A program made the translations under genes and the position numbers. The notes below the pieces were generated by a model. The model saw only the letters and a program-made list of their open reading frames with translations, was not told where the DNA came from and made no database searches. Below, in pieces: positions 1-12,005 of a stretch of DNA of 64,000 nucleotides. This stretch comes from Odiellus spinosus. Its lineage: Eukaryota; Arthropoda; Arachnida; Opiliones; Phalangiidae. Location of the stretch: positions 6,810,001 through 6,874,000 of the forward strand of contig OY987233.1 of assembly GCA_963920705.1 (NCBI GenBank), in the 5' to 3' direction. Positions within the stretch are counted from its first letter, which is position 1. Every line of letters starts with the position of its first letter.

Positions 1-845
1 TTCCACTGGTGGTAAGTACAATTTTGGCCTAACTAACATAGAGTTAAGCCTAAAACAATTGTTGGAGGACAAAAAGGATCCAATATTGTACGAACCCTAG
101 GATAATAATGTTAACAATAGGTGAGAAAAACAACTTCGACGTTCATAAGCATCATCTATCGGCTAACAAAACCACGTGCCTGTCTTAATAGTCTTTGATG
201 AACCATATAATAGACATGAATAACATACGAGTATTGTATATAATAGAGGGGTAGATACACTGGGAATTTTATTTATAGCCTAGTTGTGTGCATGGTGCAA
301 TCTGCTGGCCAGCAAAGGGGAAGTTTTCAATTTTTTTTTTCCTGTAGATAGTCTGAAACTATTGATGAATCTAAGATCGACGGTACTTTTAACCAAATTT
401 TCTAGAAATATGGTGATTTAGGGACCAAATCACGATTTTTATGGTGGTTTAGGGACCTCAAAAAAAAAAGGAGGGGATTTTAGGTATTTTAGGGACCTGG
501 TGGGAGCCCTGTAGTCAAATGGTTTAACAGTGTCAGGGAAGTTGTTAAAAGATTTCATGTGCCGGAGTTGTAGATATCTTTTGAACAAAGCGCACATTTT
601 CATGCACATGCCAAATCTAAGTATACTTTTGAATACTTACCATATGGCAGAATTTCGTGTTTTAAATGTACCAAAAATATATATTATGATATTAATTTTT
701 TTCTGATCTTTTAAGGATAAAATCTCTTGTGTTTTGGATTTAGCAGTCACCCTTGGAAATTCCTCTAGATAGGTAAGGCTATTTATTTTTTGAAAATTTG
801 ATTTCTAACCAACTTACTAGCTTTCCATCTTCTCCGGGAATATTT
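1..845. other. Intergenic AT-rich DNA, no gene seen
   Basis: There are no open frames of coding character. A stretch near 415-520 repeats GGGACC-type phrases and ends in GTGGGAGCCCTG. This resembles the terminal sequence of the element at 16045-16512, so it may be an old fragment of that family. Confidence 0.5.
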
Positions 846-1035
846 CCCTTACAAAAAAAAGTTAGTCTTAAGATGTCTTGGTGAAGTCTTTCGGGTGTCT
901 TATGCAGTCTTAAGAGGTCTTGGGGAAGTCTTCCATTATGTCGAGAATTCTTGGGGAGTTCTTAAAGACTTCCCCAAGACCTTTTTAGTGTTCTTGAGGA
1001 CCTCTTCACATCAGACTAACTTTTTTCGGTAAGGG
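846..1035. mobile_element. Foldback MITE, family C, copy 1
   Basis: The ends are inverted (CCCTTAC-AAAAAAAAGTTAGTCT and AGACTAACTTTTTTCGGTAAGGG). The interior is built of AAGTCTTGGGG / CCCCAAGACTT inverted segments, so almost the whole 190 bp can fold. Two further copies are at 4085-4213 and 15062-15251. No coding capacity. Confidence 0.8.
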
Positions 1036-1974
1036 TTATGCCCCATCAAGTAAACACGGGAAAAAATTAAAGCTGTGATTTATTCATATTAAAAATAAAA
1101 CTTCATTTTACTACAGCTTAATATAGAGTATTAATAACACAATGCGGCTAATTTTTTTTACAAACATTGATGTATAAAACTTAAAATTTACACTATTCAT
1201 TAAATTTAGTTTTCGTTTATTCATAGTACTTAAATATAAAAGCCCAGTTCGATAAAAACCAAAAACGGCCCTTAAATAGACCATCTACAAAAATAAGCAA
1301 TTGGGCTACGTAGGTGGGATTGTCAAGCTGTTATCGCTTACAGGTTTTATTAAAAATATATTTCGTTTTCAATTATAAAATTATAACGACAAGTTCCCAC
1401 TTGGAGAGTAAACAATTTATGAAATGACGTGCTACCACGCCACTGCTTATGTGCAATTTTTGACTACCAAATGAAAATTTACAAACGAAAAAAAAATCCC
1501 CAAGTGGGAACCATGTCTTAAAAATAAGTAGCTCTTATTTGTTAAAAATTGAAGCTACGATTCAAATATGATGTCTAATTAGCGCTATTCTTTATGAAAA
1601 AAATTACTACTTTAATATAAAGTGTGTTAATTTTAATTATAGGTCTAAAAGAAAGCAATTTTTGTGGACAGTCCATTCTGGATTTCTCGTGATACCCGCT
1701 ATCAATGATGGATATTTAAAGTTAGTCTGTGAGTCTATAGCAATTATTTTCAGAATTAACACACTAAAATATTTTTTGCAAATTTTAAATGAGATTTTGG
1801 CGGTTAATTTTTAGGTTTTGGATTTCGGTGAAGGGTGAATTAGGGTTAAAAATAACCAATCAGAAAAACTCAGCCTTTAAGTGATAATAAGAATAGGGTA
1901 GTTGAAAATCACTTCTAAACGGTCTGCCATGACACCGGTAGTCTTCACTCTAGCATGTAACTAGATCCAAGTTT

Positions 1975-2303
1975 AGTAAAGAGAGAGGTTAAGAGGACTC
2001 TGCCAAGCCACGTGACTGTTGGAATCCTGGCTTCATTTTGAGGGCGTAGCCACTTTACGGCACATCATACTTCTCCTGGCGACATCTATTCAGTTGACAG
2101 AAATTAAAATGCCCGTGCTAAGGAAATCAAGCTCGGATTCCAAAAGTCACGTGGCTTGGCAGAGTCTGTTTAAACTGTCTCTTAACTGACTAGATCTGTT
2201 CAACCCAATTTCTTAACCTTGAACCCCTGAGAGGAAGAGTATGCTCCTTTAAAATCAATAGATGATACTAAAATTAGGAACTGTCTATCTAGAGGTACGA
2301 GGA

Positions 2304-2335
<32 letters not shown>

Positions 2336-2500
2336 GGACCTAAACTATACAAGTCAGTGTGGACCAATTTTTAGGTCTATGTGCAACGCTTAGGAAACAA
2401 AGAAGACATTCTACTTTGTGCTCTTCCAAAAGCTTCTGTTGTCAACTAACGTGCATGGATTCTCCAATTAAATTACTCTTGTTCCTCTAGATAGTTCCTG
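1975..2500. mobile_element. Palindromic element, family D, copy 1
   Basis: Inner arms GCCAAGCCACGTGACTGTT and AAAAGTCACGTGGCTTGGC face each other across about 140 bp. Outer arms repeat in inverse around 2269-2310 and 2466-2494 (AGGAACT-TCTAGAGG). A T26 tract sits at 2310-2335. A second copy is at 29815-30165, and half a copy is at 58970-59085. Confidence 0.7.
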
Positions 2501-2527
2501 ATTAAATTCAATATCATAGAAAAATCT

Positions 2528-3053
2528 TTAAAGGGAGAATGCAACCTGACAACAAGTGATTTTCTATTGAATCCTAATCGCTTAAATAAGCTTAATCCAC
2601 TAGCACAAAATTTAAAAATCATTAAGCTAGAAATAATTTTTTAAACTTATTTGAAAAGTAGGCTTAACAAGCATCCATGGAGAGTTTGATATCTCGTAGT
2701 TAATGGATCACCGGCGAATCACGCAACATTAAGAGTGCAATTTCACTTGTTCATCTGTGACCTGTTAACTACGAGATATCAAACTCTTCAAGATTATTGT
2801 TAAGCCTACTTTCCAGGTAAGTTAAAAATTGATTTCAAATACGGTTGTGTGAATAATATATTTTCAAACCAAATTGAATATGAATCAAATTTAAAAACCC
2901 AGTTCAAAATCTGAACTGGTTATTTGATAAAACGGTTAATAAATAATTGTATGCTTAATATTGGTTGGTAAATTTTTTACTAGTTGAGTAGACCTATTTA
3001 AATGACAATCAAAAGAAAATCGCTTGTTGCCAGGTTTCATTCTCTCTTTAAAT
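2528..3053. mobile_element. TTAA-flanked palindromic MITE, family A, copy 1 (diverged)
   Basis: It opens with TTAAAGGGAGAATGCAACCT and closes with the diverged inverse ...TTTCATTCTCTCTTTAA. Its core pairs GTTTGATATCTCGTAGTTAA with its complement at about 2765-2785. TTAA at both ends suggests piggyBac- or Kolobok-type target choice. Other copies: 43322-43625, 45112-45440, 47030-47720, 48585-48970 and 63172-63610. Confidence 0.7.
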
Positions 3054-4084
3054 GGCCCCACTCTGGAAATTCAAGCCCAGATTCAAAACATGCTCATTCA
3101 GCTCAATAGTCTCGATCTATATTAAATTTATCTACAGGTAGTTGAAGTGGTTGTTATAAACTTCGATGAACCAATGTCAATGTTCGTTATATATTAAATT
3201 TAATTATCTATATAAATATTTAAATCACAATTTACCCCTAAATTTAAAACTCTATAAAATTTTGGTACTATTATCTACATGCGGTTAACGTTTAAAACTA
3301 AAACCAAAAATGATACACATCTTAGGTCAATAAATCTTAAACTGGATTAATAGTGCTTTTCTTGTTGCACTGATAATCAGTCTAAAAGTAAAATTAAGCG
3401 ATTAAGAACCATTGGAGTAAGATATTTACAAAAGCTAGGGGAATCAAATTAGCCTCCAGATGGCAACTTATAGTCACTTTAGCGCAAAAAGTTACTGGTA
3501 TAATAAGTTTTAACATAGACATTATGCAGAAGGACTAGAAGGTTAATTTTGGGTTGTGTATCAAACTGGGTATGTTCATACTTCATCATAGGTACTGAAA
3601 AGTACTCAGTTTCATAGATAAATGCAACAAGGGCTACACTTTCTAGTCCTCTAGTCTATGGTTTGAAATATCGTCACATATGGTAAGGAGTAGGTGCATG
3701 GTGAAATGTCAACCAGTTTCCAGAATATAGATAAATACCAGAGGCAAAACTATTGAATTGTAACAAGAGTCTTACCAACATTAAATGTGAAGAAGTGCCA
3801 GGTTACAATGACCACCCATTTAAAACATTTTTACCTTTATTTATATGTGGGTCCTATGCTCCTATATCTTAAATTTAAAAGGAGTATAAAGCTCTACGAA
3901 AACTCGTCTAGTAGCAGTTGTTTAGTAACGTAAAGGATCCATTCGCCTTGCTTTGTAAATACACCTGGTGGCCAGAAAGTGAAGCTGTACTAACCAGTCT
4001 AGCTGACCATTTTTCGATTTGATTTATAGTTCCATTAATAGAAGGAGGCATTATACATACTCATAACCCATTTAAATAAGGAAC
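3054..4084. other. Intergenic, no gene seen
   Basis: AT-rich unique-looking sequence. No frame with coding character, no clear repeat boundaries and no RNA gene recognised. Confidence 0.5.
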
Positions 4085-4213
4085 AACGCTTAAGAGGTCT
4101 TGGGGAAAGTCTTTTGTTGTGTCAAGAAGTCTTGGGGAAGTCTTAAAGACTACCCCAAGACTTTTGTTGGGTTCTTGAGGACCTCTTCAGATAAATCTTT
4201 TTTTTGGTAAGGG
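4085..4213. mobile_element. Foldback MITE, family C, truncated copy
   Basis: It matches the right two-thirds of the family (AAGAGGTCTTGGGGAAAGTC through the ...TTTTTTTGGTAAGGGA end). The left terminus is missing. It lies about 770 bp past the adaptor's stop codon. Confidence 0.7.
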
Positions 4214-4846
4214 AACTTTTTCATACATTTCTTTGTAACAACTGCAGTTACTATAAAACAGTCAACAAGGAAGTTGGTAAGAATCATGTTATACGTACAT
4301 TTATTATCTAATAATATCAGGAACAAATTGAAGCCCATAAGAACCTTGAGAGCCTCTGATATCATCCTGATATACTTTATTGTAAAACGCCGTCTGCTTA
4401 TTCATTCGCTAAGCGGTACCCGCCTCAACATGGCCAACTTAGATTGACAGAGAGTGGATCTAAGTTGGCTGTGGTGAGGCAAGGCCAATAAATATACAGG
4501 CACCATTATATGATAAAGTATCCAAGCACCCTGACTGAAGTAGTGTACTTCATAGTTCTTAGTTTTTTGATGGTATCCATTGACTATGATTAATACGCAA
4601 TTTCATTCTTATGCCTGATAGAAACTTATAAAAGGTTAGATGTTAGCATAATGGTATGAAACTCCAAAGCTTTTTCTCACTTCAATAGATTCTTGGATAA
4701 AAGAGGAATATTTTTTAGTATAGGTTATAATTTCTCTAAGAATCAAATACTGAAAAAGGTTATAAAATTTTAAGTTTCATCCAACATTTGCTGGACTGTC
4801 TATTTTATTATTGAGCTCTTTTGACACTATTTTAGCACTTTTTTAA

Positions 4847-4852
4847 TTTATT
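4847..4852 (-). terminator. Polyadenylation signal for the PAG-like gene
   Basis: AATAAA lies on the minus strand about 130 nt past the TAA stop, at a normal distance for a short 3' UTR. It is assigned by position only. Confidence 0.45.
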
Positions 4853-4982
4853 TTATAAAATATTAAGCTACGCGGGATAATTTATCTATAGTAAATTTAT
4901 ATATCTCTTTTGTGAAAATTTAAATGAGATCACAGACTTTAAACTACAAAGGCCTCAAAAGCGTTCCAATATATATTTTGGC

Positions 4983-6721
4983 TTAAATATTCCTCTTTTT
5001 ATTTGCGCCATCTAAATTTGACCTGGTCCCCTCGATAAATTCAACACTTCCGTTGTTCGAAATTTGATCACTATTAATATTTACATCCTCCCTATCGCTA
5101 GTAAATAATGAAATGGAATTCGCTTCCGACCTCCGATTACTCGTACTATAACGACTACTCAAAGTACTGCCACCACTGCTAGCGGTTTCGTAATCTTGAT
5201 TGCTTTGACAATCGATCGAACCATCGTCTATTCCATTCTCTGACACTTTATTTTCGGCTGTGAATGAATGTATAGATGGGGCTCCCCCAAGCATGACGTT
5301 AGTAGCATTGTTAAAGACACTTAAAACTTCTAAGGGCTCGTTTTTGGGCATTGGTGACGTTGGAACTAAATTCGTACAGTTTATTCTAATAGATATTCTT
5401 TCTCCGCTAACTATGATGCCAGATTCACTACTCGTTTGGGTTACGAATGAGGATATACTTTGCGATCCATTGTCATCTAACGCTTCAGATATATATTGAG
5501 CATTTTCGTAGTGAAATCTAGAGTTAGATCCACTCTCTCGAGGGGAATCTATCTTAGTTTCCTCTAATTCATCGAGGGAATCTGTCTCCAGGGAATCCAA
5601 AACAGGATCTATTTTAATTTCGTGAATTTGATCTCCTTTGTTTTCAAAATTTGTTCTTGTAAAGAACGTTGCGTCCGTCTTAACGTCACCTTCTGAATTT
5701 CTATTTTTGGGAATTTTATTAATCTTTTCGTATCCCGGATCAACTTCTTCGCTATCGAGCCTCTTCTTCGAGACTTTTTCATAACCAGGGTCATTTGAAG
5801 AGCTAGCTTTTTGTCTCACTCGTTTCACCTTCTCATAGCCAGGATCCGCAACCTCGCTATCTTTCCGGCTTATGACTCTTTTAACAGTTTCGTATCCAGG
5901 ATCCGCCACTTCGCTATCCTTCCGAGACAAATTTGCCCTCAAAGGTACACCCTCGTAACCAGGGTCAGCGTCGCTATCTGTCCTATTACTAAACTTGACA
6001 CATTCGTACTCTGGATCGCTACTGAGCTCATAGTCGACTTTTGTCAATTTCATGACTCTTTCGTATCCCGGATCCGCACTTCCAAGGTCACTATCTTTAC
6101 GCGTGACGTATCTACCAGACCTTAGATTCAAATTTGCAACACTCTCGTATCCCGGATCAGAACCTTCTTTATTGTTTGAGATAAATTCGTATCCGGCTTC
6201 TTCAGTTTCTGTCTCCCTTCTTATTCTTTCGTATCCTGGATCATCTGAATCGGTGTTGGGTTTTTGATTGACTCCATTTTTACGGTCTCCTAAGTTAACA
6301 GAGGCGTAACCGGGTTCAGGCTCATCACCTACTCCATTCATTGAATAGCCTGGTTCGGCAGAATGTCTTCTTGCAAGTGTCCTCGGAACACTCGGTTCGA
6401 ATAACGAGAACGCGTTCAATCGGCCACTCACAGGAGGAAGTTCTGGAGGCAATTCTTCCATTTTTGCGGAACCAAAAACGTCATCAGAACCCACAGCGTC
6501 GGTTCTCAAGACATCTTCAATCCCAGAAACACTCATTGTGCCACCGGCGCGTTTCTTTTGTACTTTTGCGTAGAGTTCATCGACATTTGAGACATCTGCT
6601 GAGGCTGAATTTCCCTTTTTACTATTTTTGTCAACGACTGAGTAAAGAGACTTAACGTCTTTGGTGGACGATGCCTGACCATCTCCTCCACTCCCGAATG
6701 AGGACATGGATGCTATTGAAG
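4983..6721 (-). CDS. Last exon of the PAG-like adaptor with expanded PGYE modules
   Basis: This 1.74-kb exon encodes the C-terminal 580 residues. It starts with LYSVVDK and ELYAKVQKK, then a proline-rich stretch. From about residue 549 to 750 come eleven PGY-type modules, spaced roughly 13-30 residues apart: PGYASV, PGYERI, AGYEFI, PGYESV, PGYERV, PEYECV, PGYEGV, PGYETV, PGYEKV, PGYEKV and PGYEKI. Two neighbouring modules share SRKDSEVADPGYE exactly, which points to recent tandem duplication. Many modules are preceded by DS plus acidic residues, a possible acidophilic Ser-kinase site. The rest of the tail is Ser/Asn-rich and ends in KKRNI, with no PDZ ligand like that of vertebrate PAG1. Two AGs can serve as the 5' acceptor, nine bases apart (see findings). 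Confidence 0.85.
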
Positions 6722-8881
6722 CTAATAAGGGGATTAGAAAAAAATTATAGAATTCTCTCTAGATTCATCAACCAATCGAGAGGGTATGGGTATATTCAAG
6801 AATTCATGCGTATGTGTTTTTGAATAGAAGAATCAGCCAAAAGCTACTTAAGGAAAGTTAGTTTTAAATGTAACAGTAAATTAAGAATTTTTGATGTGGG
6901 TCTGTGGGAGGGTGACCAGGGAAATCTATCCAAACATTTATAGAAAATTTAGACATGAATTATAGGAAAATGTAGGAGTGTTATCTTTTAACATTATAGG
7001 AGAATATTGAATAAATAATAGCCATATTATAGGAAAATATAGGATTCGTAGGCTAATTATACTAAAAGTAAAAAAATATAGGAAGTTTGGACACCTTGCT
7101 GTGGTTAGAAACATTCACAGTACAAAGATTTGATTTTTACGCAATTTTTTTTTAGGGATCTATCACAAGTTTTTGGTGAAGTGCTTTACATAGAGGAAAA
7201 TTAAAATCATGCGATATTAATTTTTGAGAGTAACCTGATAGAAATCTCAAAGATACCTTGTCGAGAGTGTGCTTGTGCAACAGACTTCAGGCTTTCGACA
7301 GTGGGTGGGTCGGGAGGAAAATCCGGATTTCTCGGTTCAATGTGGTCATATGTTGTTGATGACTCACCCGAGTTTGGTCCAGACTCGATCTCAGCGTACG
7401 TCTGTTCATCATCAGGAACTTCCATATAGTAACCTTCGGGTTCGTCGGTAGAAGAACCCTAATTTTCCAAGTACGAATTTTTAGACAAGACTATTTCGTC
7501 ATTTCAATTTACGGCTTACCTGATTAGACTGTTGTCGCTTTCTAAGTTTTTGAGTTTGCATGCGGACCCTTTCTAAAGGTTCTCGAACGCTGATGACTGT
7601 ATATGGCACTTCTCGTTGAGCTACAACTAAAATATCTTTCTTCATTATTATATAAATTTTATACAAACTATTATTAGGTTTCTCACCATTTTCAACAAAA
7701 TGGGGAGGTAAACTATGATTACTAGACTGTTGTTCGTCTAGCGGTGGTGTCATGTAAGGAATTTCTGCGGATGGAATATTACCAGCAACCGCTTGTCCAG
7801 CGATTGAGGAGATGGGTTTAGAATCATCTGAAAAAAAAAAATATCATTAAACGTTGTGTTTTCTTTCAAAATTTTAGCAGAATTCTCATACCACTTGATG
7901 GGCCAATTGAGGATGAAGATGGAGACGACATATCAGTTTCCAAATTAGGTTTCGAAATTGTACGTGGAACGCCGGCAAAAGTGTAGTTAGTTCTTTTATC
8001 TCTATCGGACGATAGTGATTCGTCATATTCGTCAGTTCCTGGATCTGAATCAATTTGATTTGAAAGTCTAGCGTAAGGATGGTGGGGTTTCTGAACGTGG
8101 GAGTATGTATGAGTAGAGACAGTTTTGGCTGAAGAGTTCCCTGAAGTAGATGTAGACGCCGAGCCCTCCACACCCTGAGGTAAAGTCTCAGAGTCGGTTA
8201 CCGAATTTGAGATCTAAATTTATATATAAAAATTAATCCTTATGAACTAAAATTTAATACAAGACATCCATACATCATCTGAGGTTTTGACTCTCAGTTC
8301 AACGTGATTCAATTTCGTTGCTTTTCCATTATTAAGATCTAATATAGGCAACTTGTTGGTGACAGTGGCGTAACATTCTGAACCACTATCTGGTGTTTGA
8401 TCAGTATCTGTATCTACTGATGATGGAAGTCCATTTGGAATGTCTGGTAAAGCGCGTTCCACCACAGTTCTATATTTTAAGTCCCCATTTTCTTCAGTTT
8501 CTTCAGAACCACCACCTTTAGGTTCGGGACCATTATCCGAGGTTACTATCGGAGGACCGTGATCCTTTAGAATTAAGAATAAAGTATAAGTCTATGTAAA
8601 GTCTTCTCAACGGTAATAAACTAACTGTTTGTCTTGGTGACTCCACAACAATACTGGATAGGCGACCAGGAATTCCATAATCTTGCATTTTACTAGAACA
8701 TAAATAATACCTTCTTGAAGTCAATCAAAATTTATCTTTTAGACAGATATATTACACACCTATCTTTCTCTCCATGGCAAACGCACATAACAAAGACTAT
8801 TAACAGCGCTATGCTAAATACAACAGCCAACAATATGTAGATAGATGACGAAATACTCGTCAAGCCAAATAATTCCATCAT
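4983..8881 (-). CDS. PAG1/Cbp-like transmembrane phosphotyrosine adaptor, 8 exons, 994 aa
   Basis: I joined the exons by hand: 8760-8881, 8626-8692, 8274-8564, 7892-8213, 7687-7827, 7520-7620, 7257-7458 and 4983-6721. All junctions are GT-AG and the frame stays open. The first exon gives about 13 outside residues, a membrane helix (about 14-32) and a Cys-Val-Cys at 33-35 that could be palmitoylated. The rest is acidic, disordered-looking cytoplasmic tail. It carries about 21 Tyr-x-x-hydrophobic sites, including YATV, YSHV, YARL, YAEI, YAKV and YASV (close to the Csk SH2 preference) and YERI/YEKV/YEKI types (Src-family SH2). A proline-rich ELPPELPPVSGR is near residue 510. Vertebrate PAG1 (about 430 aa) has the same plan: tiny ectodomain, TM, palmitoylated cysteines, tyrosine motifs, and an ELPxIP-like segment matched here by RALPDIPNG. 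By family knowledge it would recruit Csk and Src kinases at the membrane. The length and invertebrate setting are unusual. Orthology is inferred. Confidence 0.8.
8760..8881 (-). CDS. First coding exon of the adaptor: signal-anchor TM and CVC motif
   Basis: The reading frame opens with two ATG codons (8881 and 8878) and codes about 13 residues rich in Ser/Thr. A hydrophobic run (IYILLAVVFSIALLIVFVM) follows, then CVCHGEKD. The short luminal part, lack of a cleavable signal peptide and charged residues after the helix fit a type III/leaderless TM adaptor (N outside), as in PAG1, LAT and NTAL. The exon ends at a GTGTGT donor in phase 2. The upstream promoter and 5' UTR are not resolved. Confidence 0.8.
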
Positions 8882-11076
8882 TTTATAATGATGTTAAATG
8901 AAACGCAAGACACTGCCTTCAAATTTTCCATTGAGAAGTTATCTGAAACAAAATTCATAAGCATACTGGTGCATACAAGATAGTTAGTATTATAAAAGAT
9001 AATATAATCGTCACGGATTTGACTGACAGAGAGGGAGAAATACATGAGGCAACAGTAGACTCAACTGGCACTCTAATAGAAGACAAAGCTAATGCTGGTA
9101 TCCTTATAAATATATTCCCTTTTGTGTTTAACCAGAAGTGAACAGGATGAAGTATTTAAGCCCCCTTTAACTAGTGGTAGACATCCCTTGCACACCTAAC
9201 AACAAGCTTGCACTCAAAATTTTGAATTTAGCCTTTGGTAGGAAACAACGAATGAATACAGAAAAATTACGTGCCATCACGTCTTTACTCTACCATCAAA
9301 GCCTCGCGAGGATATTATTTGTGTATTTATATTGTTTCCCGCCACACGCACAAAAATTGGAAGGCAAAGTGACATCTCCCCAAAAGATCAAGATACTTCC
9401 TCACCAGCTAGTGCTAGTATAGGTTTCGAGTTTCTTGTGGTGCATAGCTGTCATGGAGACTTGGATGCATTTCTCTTATTTGTCTATGATCAAACTCATT
9501 AAAAAGGCGGAAAACACAGAATTTGGGGCATGTGGAAATATAACCTTAGGCTAAAGTACTCCCTAATAAAAGGGAATATAATCTCTAAGGCAATATTTAT
9601 GATAAAAACCCATATTCTTAGGGAGAATCCCATCACTAAAACCAAGAGGGTAGTGGGTGGTTAACGAAACATGTGGGTTTATATTCCTTTTAAAATAAAA
9701 TGGTAAGTAACATAATTTGGGAAGTCTTTGACAAAAGGGCAGATTATTATGGTGTAGGATTGTATCAATACCATAACCATGGGATGAATTTAAAAAAAAT
9801 AAATGATATTGTTATGTTATTTTTATGATTCATCCATAAGGAATTTATGACCAAGGAAATTTATAATTCTTATTTGTCTGGGAATGTTTGTTTATATTCG
9901 CACTTGGATAAGTTAAATCAAGTGCGGATAATTGTTAAATAATCTAAATGTATAGTACCACTTGAATATTGTGTAAACACACTGTGGCCTAGTTATCAAC
10001 TTAGTTGTTATTATTTGTAAGTTGTAACCTAGGCTGCAAGCATGACAGCTACTTAAATAGTATTACAGTATGCATTAAAAAACTACTTACAAAATTTAGA
10101 AATAGAAAATTATATCCAGGTTATACTTTTTTAAGAATCAAGTTCAATATTTTTTAATAAAACTAATTAATTCATATAAAATTTATGACTAAAAAAAGTA
10201 CAACTAGGCTCGTCTACAGCCTAAACAGGAAGTTTATTTTAAGGTTTGAAGCCCATGATTACATCATATAGGTTTCTAACCGGATCAGATAGCGTTAGCG
10301 TGTCACGCCTCTGGGTGTGGGATAGTTCAGTTCAGTTTCTCACCCTAAAGTTTAAGCAGATGTACTTCCCTTATTTGTTGTGGGGTACCAGTGGATCAAG
10401 ATTAGTTGATCCACTTATTTGCTAGTTTGACAAGGGATCTGAGGACCCAAATAAATTCTTATTTTTTTTAAGTAAGTATAAGGTATCCTGAAATATTCGG
10501 GCCATTACTGAATATGTGTGAACAGCAGGGCTTTCCCTAAAGATTGAACTTTATTTTCGTATCTAATGACTTTTACCGAGTTCCACTGGGTGCTCAGAGC
10601 TAGGAAAACCACCCTGAGAGCAATTTTTATATTCCTTCGGGCTAGTCAGAGCACTGTCACGCCGTAGGTCACACTTGAGATTTATTTTAGCAGTCGATAG
10701 TGGAGTATCCTTCAAATTGGACATTATAAGCATAGAGTGTAAATACAGCTGTTGCTAAATTGGCATATCTAGTCCAGTTTTTTTGTTATAGTCTTTGGCC
10801 TGGCCTTCTAGTAGCCTTTTTAAGGCAATTTTTCTACTCCTACGCTAAAATTTGGCCTCATTTTGGATTGTCTCCATGCTTTAGTTGGATTTTAAAAAGT
10901 TTAAGGCTTAGGCTACCCAATAATGTTTTTTTTTAAGCGTATGCGCGATTTCTAACTTTTTTTCGCCCGGCTTATCTGCTTCGATTAAAATTATAGCCAA
11001 GACTTGTTTAAAATCAGTTGATTATTCAGCCCAATTAATGCTTTAAAGATTCGCGGTTTTACATTTTTATTGAATT
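8882..11076. promoter_or_regulatory. Shared 2.2-kb upstream region between two divergent genes
   Basis: The PAG-like gene (minus) and PPP1R37 (plus) start on either side, so this stretch should hold both promoters and 5' UTRs. No CpG-rich block, TATA box in a convincing place or conserved element could be singled out by eye. Non-coding exons may be hidden here. Confidence 0.5.
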
Positions 11077-11974
11077 ATGATGACAGAACTGGTAGAGTTC
11101 TCATCGCCAACAGGTAGCTTTGAAAAAGCTGCTTCAGCTCCCACAACACCTACGGAAACGACCAAATTTCAACATCCAAAATCCCTAAGTTTATCACTGA
11201 AACCACGTAAAGGGAGACGGGTTAAATTTCCCACTGATGAAAACATCGTAACTGGGTATTTTGAGCCTGAAGACCCTTGGAGCAAAGGTGAAACATATCG
11301 CAAAATTAGGCAAATTTTACTGCATGATACCTCAGTATACAAGTTATTGTCGGAGCTGATGATACCCTAGCTCTGTTATTAGTAGTATTTTTCCTAGCGT
11401 GCGTTTCTAATAAAAAAATTTAGTTTCAGATGCCAATATTGACTCGTTACTGGCGGCTTATCAAACGGCTTGCGAAAAACAGGGAGTTAGACCATTGCCA
11501 AAAATATTCAAGCAATTACAAGTGCGTTATAATTCAACTTAAAATTAATTTTACTTCATAATAGCACAGACTATTTTAGATGGTAGAGTTTTTAATTCAT
11601 ACCAAAGAATATATAGTAGAGTGAGAAGAAAGATATGTCTACATATCAACATTACTAGCTAGATTGTTTATTGTAATCATAGTTTAATAGTCCTTATCTT
11701 GGATAAGAATTCAACCCACCAAGTAAGAAAATTAAATAAAATTGGCTGTGTTCAGATTGCTATATTTCTCACTTGGCCAATACCTGCTAGGAAAATTATA
11801 CCCTTAGTAGTTTTATTTTAAACCTTGAGATTATTTTGATCAATTTCAATTGAACTTTGGTGTTATTTTTCATATTATTGATAGCTGAGCCCTTTTTTTC
11901 CTTCAAGATAGTGTGATAAGTTTTAGCTTAATATTTGATAACCTAAGACTATTAAAGGGAGGGTGAAGAGGTAA

Positions 11975-12005
<31 letters not shown>

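Noticed and set aside
4150..4365. 71-codon minus-strand frame
   Set aside because: Its C-terminal third lies in a family C MITE and the remainder has no recognisable feature.
5260..6655. Several plus-strand frames opposite the adaptor's last exon
   Set aside because: They are antisense shadows of the PGYE exon. The minus frame is far longer, spliced and motif-rich.
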